DNA of 8,978 bases from SIG701 sp045544955 (lineage in GTDB: Bacteria; Bacillota; Clostridia; Oscillospirales; CAG-272): NCBI GenBank assembly GCA_045544955.1, contig JAZPZY010000013.1:1-8978 (forward strand), read 5' to 3'. The notes under the pieces are model-generated. The model saw only the letters and a list, made by a program, of their open reading frames with translations. It had not been told where the DNA came from and did not search any database. Of this stretch, positions 4,746-8,978 are shown piece after piece. Both the position numbers and the translations under genes were made by a program. Every line of letters starts with the position of its first letter. Within the stretch, counting starts at the first letter, position 1.

Positions 4746-7208
4746 ATGAAGATTGTCTTTTCAACCAAGAACGTAAGCCGTGCCTCCTTTTTGGATCTTT
4801 GCCGCTACGCTTACGATTACGGGTTTGAAGGATTTGAGATCTACGACGCCGTAAAGGAACGGAGCGTCCATCACGACAGCATCCTCCGCCGCGACCGCAT
4901 CGCCGACGCCAAACGGAAGCTGATCAACCGGGGACTGTCCGTCTCCGCCCTCCGTCTGCCGACCCCCGTGGAAAGTGCGGAGACCACGGCCGAATCCGTT
5001 CTGAAATACGTAGACATGGCGGCCGCCGCCGGCGTGCCCTCCGTGATCGTCCGCGTAGAGGAAAGCGTCCCCTTTGACGTACTGGAGGAAAAGCTTTCCG
5101 CCGCCGTAAAGCAGGCGGAAGCGTCAGACGTGAATATCCTGTTTGAAACGGTAGGATTCCTTTCCAACACCGAAAACGTCATCGGCATTATCAACCGCTT
5201 CGCCTCCGCCGCCATCGGTGCTTCCTGGAACGTGCGGGGCACGTATTTCACCGCCGGCGAAACCGCCGAGGCCACTATCAAGACGCTGGGCGCCTATATC
5301 AAGTACGTGCGTCTGGGCGATATGAAGGACGGAAAGACCGTACTGATCGGCGAGGGCGATCTTCCCGTGGAAAAACTGCTGGGCGCCCTTTCCTCTCTGA
5401 ACTACGACGGCTTTATCTGTGCCGCCTGGAACGAAGAGATCAGCGACGCGGACATCGTGCTTACCCATTTCACCAACTATATTTCCAAAGTCAACCGGGA
5501 GAAAAAATCCTTTGACCGTGCGTACTACAACCGGGCAAAGACCGGCACGTTCGTATGGAAGAAGTACGACGTGATCGACGCCACCTTCTCCGACGTTCTG
5601 GATACCATGGCGGAGACTTATCCCGATCAGTACGCCTTCAAGTATCCCACCCTCGACTACACGAGAACCTACGAGCAGTTCCGAAGAGACGTGGACGAAT
5701 GTGCCGCCTCCCTTATCTCCCTTGGCGTAAAGGCCGGCGATCACGTGGCCGTATGGGCTACCAACGTGCCCCAGTGGTTCATCACCTTCTGGGCCACTAC
5801 CAAGATCGGTGCCGTTCTGGTCACGGTCAACACGGCGTACAAGATCCACGAGATCGAATACCTTTTGAAGCAGTCCGACACCCACACGCTGGTGATGATC
5901 GAGGACTGCAAGGACATCAACTACAAAGAAATCATCGCGGAGCTCTGTCCCGAACTCAAAACGCTGGAGCCCGGAAAGCCTCTGTATTCCAAAAATCTGC
6001 CGTTCCTTCGGAACGTGGTCACAGTGGGCTTCTCCATGGACGGCTGTCTCACCTGGGAGCAGATGCTGGCCCGTTCCTCTCTGGTTCCAAGGGAAGAGGT
6101 ACGCCGGCGTGCCTCTCTCGTAAAGCCGGACGACGTGTGCAATATGCAGTACACCTCCGGCACCACGGGATTCCCCAAGGGCGTTATGCTGACGCACCGC
6201 AACATCGTCAACAACGGCAAGACCATCGGCGACCGGATGGATCTCTCCACCGCCGACCGGATGATGATCCAGGTGCCCATGTTCCACTGCTTCGGCATGG
6301 TGCTCTCCATGACGTCTATGATGACACACGGCGGCACGCTGTGCCCCATCCCCTATTTCTCTCCCAAATCCTCCCTTGCCTGCGTGAACGACGAGCGGAT
6401 CACCTGCTTCAACGGCGTTCCCACCATGTTTATTGCCATGTTCGGCCATGCCGATTTTGCCAAAACGGATTTCTCCTATATGCGTACCGGCATTATGGCA
6501 GGTGCCAACTGTCCGGCGGATCTGATGCGTCGGGCATCCGTGGAAATGAACATGCGGGAGATCATCTCCGTGTACGGACAGACGGAAGCCTCCCCCGGAT
6601 GCACCATGGGCGAGGTGAACGAAGATCTGGATCACCGCGTGGAAACGGTGGGCAGTGCCTTCCCCGGCGTGGAGTGCAAGATCATCGATCCCGAAACGGG
6701 CAATGAGCTGCCCGACGGGGAAAGCGGCGAGTTCGTGGCCCGGGGCTTCAACATCATGAAGGGCTACTACAAAATGCCGGAGGCCACCGCCCAGGCCATT
6801 GACAAGGACGGCTGGCTCCATTCCGGCGATATCTGCATGCGGACGCCGGACGGATACTACAAGGTCACCGGCCGTCTGAAGGATATGATCATCCGCGGCG
6901 GCGAAAACCTCTACCCCCGCGAGATCGAGGAGTTCTATCTCACCAATCCCAAGATCCGTGACGTACAGGTCATCGGCGTGCCGGATGAGAAGTACGGCGA
7001 GGAATGCTGTGCCTGGATCATCCTGCACAAGGGCGAAACCGCCGACGAGAACGAAATGCGGGAATACGGAAACGCATCCATCGCAAGACATAAGGTTCCG
7101 AAATACTTTATGTTCGTAGAGGAATTCCCCATGAACGCCGCCGGCAAAATTCTGAAATACAAAATGCGTGAGCAGTCCGCCGAAAGGCTGGGACTGAATA
7201 AGAAATAA
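4746..7208 (+). CDS. Fusion protein: xylose-isomerase-like TIM barrel + AMP-forming acyl-CoA synthetase
   Basis: An 820-residue cytoplasmic protein. Residues 1-245 resemble sugar-phosphate isomerase/epimerase (AP-endonuclease-2 type) barrels: start KIVFSTKNV, the strand ILFETVGF with one acidic ligand candidate (E134), IKYVRLGDMKDG (185-196) and GEGDLPVEKLLGAL (202-215). Usual metal-ligand positions look altered (WNVRG in place of DxxH; R189 where a histidine is common). Residues about 268-820 are a complete acyl-CoA synthetase: YTSGTTGFPKG (469-479), YGQTE (610-614), GWLHSGD (689-695), hinge GRLKDMIIRGGENLYPREIE (709-728), and NAAGKILK with catalytic K801. The body resembles the ACSF2/FadD group, suggesting a short- to medium-chain or branched acid substrate. 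It is co-transcribed with the LeuA-like gene; its GAGGAGG (4728-4734) lies inside that gene's end, 11 bases from the ATG, suggesting coupled translation. The leucine T-box points to isovalerate or a related acid (inference). Domain calls are firm; the barrel's activity is unknown. Confidence 0.9.
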   Translation: MKIVFSTKNVSRASFLDLCRYAYDYGFEGFEIYDAVKERSVHHDSILRRDRIADAKRKLINRGLSVSALRLPTPVESAETTAESVLKYVDMAAAAGVPSVIVRVEESVPFDVLEEKLSAAVKQAEASDVNILFETVGFLSNTENVIGIINRFASAAIGASWNVRGTYFTAGETAEATIKTLGAYIKYVRLGDMKDGKTVLIGEGDLPVEKLLGALSSLNYDGFICAAWNEEISDADIVLTHFTNYISKVNREKKSFDRAYYNRAKTGTFVWKKYDVIDATFSDVLDTMAETYPDQYAFKYPTLDYTRTYEQFRRDVDECAASLISLGVKAGDHVAVWATNVPQWFITFWATTKIGAVLVTVNTAYKIHEIEYLLKQSDTHTLVMIEDCKDINYKEIIAELCPELKTLEPGKPLYSKNLPFLRNVVTVGFSMDGCLTWEQMLARSSLVPREEVRRRASLVKPDDVCNMQYTSGTTGFPKGVMLTHRNIVNNGKTIGDRMDLSTADRMMIQVPMFHCFGMVLSMTSMMTHGGTLCPIPYFSPKSSLACVNDERITCFNGVPTMFIAMFGHADFAKTDFSYMRTGIMAGANCPADLMRRASVEMNMREIISVYGQTEASPGCTMGEVNEDLDHRVETVGSAFPGVECKIIDPETGNELPDGESGEFVARGFNIMKGYYKMPEATAQAIDKDGWLHSGDICMRTPDGYYKVTGRLKDMIIRGGENLYPREIEEFYLTNPKIRDVQVIGVPDEKYGEECCAWIILHKGETADENEMREYGNASIARHKVPKYFMFVEEFPMNAAGKILKYKMREQSAERLGLNKK

Positions 7209-7241
7209 ACTGAATAATCAGACAAAAGACCTTCGCTCTTA

Positions 7242-7268
7242 GCTTCGGGTTCTCAAGGACAGTTTTGA
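7242..7268 (+). repeat. 27-nt 3'-UTR element, copy 2
   Basis: The plus-strand counterpart of 713-739, identical at 26 of 27 bases (differing at 7254). It starts 33 nt after the stop of the fusion gene and ends 21 nt before the terminator stem. In this copy TTCTCAA (7250-7256) can pair with TTGAGAA (7265-7271) around an eight-base loop, but copy 1 cannot form the same hairpin, so primary sequence rather than structure seems to be conserved. Confidence 0.85.
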
Positions 7269-7289
7269 GAATTCGTTACCTACCGACAG

Positions 7290-7330
7290 AAAATAGACAG
7301 AGAATGTTTTTGCTTTCTCTGTCTATTTTT
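7290..7330 (+). terminator. Intrinsic terminator of the leucine-controlled operon
   Basis: A perfect 15-bp stem, AAAATAGACAGAGAA (7290-7304) with TTCTCTGTCTATTTT (7315-7329), closes a 10-base loop and ends in a T run (7326-7330). It lies 81 nt after the stop of the fusion gene. The A-run on the other side could allow weak termination on the minus strand too. Confidence 0.88.
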
Positions 7331-7371
7331 CTTGACAAGCACTGAATTTGTAGACACAACTGCCTTTATGT

Positions 7372-7399
7372 TTGCTAATTCACAAATTTATGATATAAT
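7372..7399 (+). promoter_or_regulatory. Probable promoter of the sigma-factor-like gene
   Basis: Perfect TATAAT (7394-7399) in AT-rich DNA, with a modest -35 TTGCTA (7372-7377) at a 16-bp spacing. Predicted start near 7406 gives a leader of about 87 nt. The -10 box is convincing; the -35 is weak, so an activator or an alternative sigma could be involved. A loose inverted repeat AATTTGT (7345-7351) / ACAAATT (7382-7388) brackets the -35 region. Confidence 0.55.
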
Positions 7400-7492
7400 T
7401 ATTTCAAAGAAATATTCAAAATCGTCTTAACCGTTTTATCTTTCTAACGACTATATGTATGAAGGCGCCTGAAAACGGAAATGGAGAATCAA

Positions 7493-8978
7493 ATGGATAG
7501 TATAAAACTTGAACAACTGATAACGGAAAATATGAAGTCGATATTCGGCTTCGCTTTGACAAGGCTCGGAAACGTAACTGAAGCAGAATGGCTTGCGAGC
7601 GATATACTTTATGAAATAGTCAGATCCGCTCCAAATCTAAAGGAAGAGGAACGCTTTTACGGTTTTATGTGGAAGATTGCGGAGAACGTCTATACGAACT
7701 ATTTTCGTAAAAAAGCGAAAAACGCAAGCCGGGCAGCGGAGCTCGACGAAAATATTGCTGATGAATCTAAGTCTGTTTTAGATGGAATCGTCAAAAAAGA
7801 GGAACTTAATCTTCTTCGGCGCGAGCTTTCTTTGCTGTCAAAGCAATACCGCGATGCAACCGTTTTATATTATATTGAAAATCTCTCCTGTTCCGAGGTA
7901 GCGAAAAAATTACAGATCAGCACGGAAATGGTAAAGTATTATTTGTTCCGCGCAAGAAAGATTATCAGAGAGGGTATGAATATGGAAAGACTATACGGAG
8001 AAAAGAGCTATCGCCCCAATATTTTTGAGATTGATTTTTGGGGAACAAAAGCAGGAGATGACCGCGAATACCGTGATTTTCAGAGAAGAAAAATCAAAGG
8101 GAATATTTTACTTGCGGCATATTACAGTCCGGTAACAATCCAAGAAATCAGTATAGAGCTCGGAGTTGCACTTCCTTATCTGGAGGACGAAGTAAAATTA
8201 CTCGTTGACCGTCAGTATCTCGTTTGCAATAATGAAAAATATCTGACGAACATTCCGATCTTCACACTTGATTGTACGAAAACGATTGATGGAAAGCTGA
8301 AAGAACTTACCGAGGAAAGCGCACAAAAATTTATTGCTGTAACTGATGAGTTCGATGCTCGCTTCGGAAACCGATTTGCAAACGTCAATCTCGCGCATTG
8401 GCAAAAGGTTCTCCTGTGCTTGCATTTCTCATTGATAAATACTGAAAACGATCTTGAAAAGAATTATGGCGAACTGCCCAAAGATGGTGCGTATTCTCTT
8501 GTGAACGGTGGTGGCGGACACGGTATTATTTGGGGCAGAAGTACCGAAAACGTTATTGGAGATAAATTACCAAGAGGTATTCAAGGTATTTACAATGGTT
8601 GCCCGGCAAGTGATAAGCGTGGAAGTGTTATTGCTATGAATTTCAGTCAAACACTAAATGCACAGCACTTTGAAGGACAAATGACCGATCCCATTGTTTG
8701 CACAGCGGTTGATTGCTTTGAATATTTGCCGAAGGATTGGCAAACAGTCCTGAACGATCTTCATTATGCCAAGGACGGCAAGGCTAATTTTGCTGTTTGG
8801 TCGAATGAGGAATACGATGAACTTCAGCAGATGCTGCAAGAGTGCATCACTATTGTTTCGGACTTGAACCGAAAGACTGCCGAGCTTGCCGCAAATATTA
8901 CTGCGGATCTTGCTCCTTCACATATCCGCAAAACCGCAGAATACGTTGGAGCATTTGTTTACCGCTTCTATTCAACAG
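7493..8978 (+). CDS. Sigma-70-family (ECF-like) protein with long C-terminal extension (3' end outside window)
   Basis: Open for 495 codons to the window edge with no stop. Residues about 15-77 look like sigma region 2 (FALTRLGNVTEAEWLASDIL, then FYGFMWKIAENVYTNYFRKK). Residues about 108-162 are a good region 4 helix-turn-helix (LSLLSKQYRDATVLYYIENL, SCSEVAKKLQISTEMVKYYL, FRARKIIREGM). Ordinary ECF sigma factors stop there, at about 160-190 residues. This one continues with a predicted winged-helix segment (about 198-258; KGNILLAAYYSPVTIQEISI, ELGVALPYLEDEVKLLVDRQ, YLVCNNEKYL) and at least 235 further residues I do not recognise, including a glycine patch VNGGGGHGIIWGR (337-349) and cysteines at 370, 403 and 408. 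No membrane segment is evident. The start at 7493 is preferred over an in-frame ATG at 7481 because GGAG (7483-7486) lies six bases before it. It is AT-richer than the operon to its left and is a separate transcription unit. Its signal and targets are unknown. Confidence 0.85.
   Translation, partial: MDSIKLEQLITENMKSIFGFALTRLGNVTEAEWLASDILYEIVRSAPNLKEEERFYGFMWKIAENVYTNYFRKKAKNASRAAELDENIADESKSVLDGIVKKEELNLLRRELSLLSKQYRDATVLYYIENLSCSEVAKKLQISTEMVKYYLFRARKIIREGMNMERLYGEKSYRPNIFEIDFWGTKAGDDREYRDFQRRKIKGNILLAAYYSPVTIQEISIELGVALPYLEDEVKLLVDRQYLVCNNEKYLTNIPIFTLDCTKTIDGKLKELTEESAQKFIAVTDEFDARFGNRFANVNLAHWQKVLLCLHFSLINTENDLEKNYGELPKDGAYSLVNGGGGHGIIWGRSTENVIGDKLPRGIQGIYNGCPASDKRGSVIAMNFSQTLNAQHFEGQMTDPIVCTAVDCFEYLPKDWQTVLNDLHYAKDGKANFAVWSNEEYDELQQMLQECITIVSDLNRKTAELAANITADLAPSHIRKTAEYVGAFVYRFYST

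Noticed and set aside
5124..7091. 655-codon open frame on the minus strand opposite the fusion gene
   Set aside because: It is antisense to the complete acyl-CoA synthetase, has a low-complexity H/G/V-rich translation, and no ribosome binding site or promoter was seen. It is a codon-bias shadow, like the similar frame opposite the LeuA-like gene (3495-4553).
713..7268. Composite transposon bounded by the 27-nt inverted pair
   Set aside because: No transposase, integrase or target duplication is seen, and both copies sit in the same place relative to stop codon and terminator, which an insertion need not respect. It is kept only as an alternative in the findings.
7250..7271. Hairpin TTCTCAA/TTGAGAA as a first terminator of the leucine operon
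   Set aside because: The stem is only 7 bp and AT-rich, no T run follows, and the other copy of the 27-nt element cannot form it. The strong terminator is at 7290-7330.

Overview
The window looks like chromosome from an anaerobic Firmicute of the class Clostridia, probably gut-associated. This rests on T-box leaders, A-rich Shine-Dalgarno sites, near-consensus sigma-A promoters with 16-17 bp spacers, an XRE repressor with a helical C-terminus, and a sigma factor with a long extension. No rRNA, tRNA, CRISPR array or transposase gene was seen. A GC-rich middle (about 745-7208) is flanked by visibly AT-richer DNA on both sides.

Left flank (1-620): the 5' part of an XRE-family regulator on the minus strand, cut by the window edge, with a clear promoter and a 14-bp perfect palindrome at the predicted transcription start.

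Middle (669-7330): two divergent, leader-controlled operons. The minus-strand operon is a phenylacetate-CoA ligase family gene (paaK type) followed by a double-ACT-domain protein. The plus-strand operon is a LeuA-like protein that keeps the leucine-binding regulatory domain but has lost the recognisable catalytic residues, followed by an 820-residue fusion of a xylose-isomerase-like TIM barrel with an acyl-CoA synthetase. Each operon starts with its own promoter and its own T-box riboswitch, so the 813-bp intergenic region holds two back-to-back T-boxes. The plus-strand T-box reads CUC (leucine). The minus-strand one reads UGC by position, but its acceptor-pairing base does not suit tRNA-Cys. 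A perfect inverted repeat sits inside the spacer of the minus-strand promoter, suggesting a second layer of control. A near-identical 27-nt element lies between the stop codon and the terminator of each operon, forming an inverted pair around the GC-rich block.

How the genes may work together (inference): two ATP-dependent acid:CoA ligases, an ACT protein and a leucine-sensing-domain protein are all placed under uncharged-tRNA control. That suits a module which activates organic acids (arylacetate; isovalerate or related branched acids) when an amino acid runs short, feeding CoA esters to a 2-oxoacid:ferredoxin oxidoreductase encoded elsewhere so that the amino acid can be rebuilt by reductive carboxylation.

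Right flank (7331-8978): an independent transcription unit with its own promoter, encoding a sigma-70-family protein with a predicted winged-helix segment and a long unrecognised C-terminal region, cut by the window edge.
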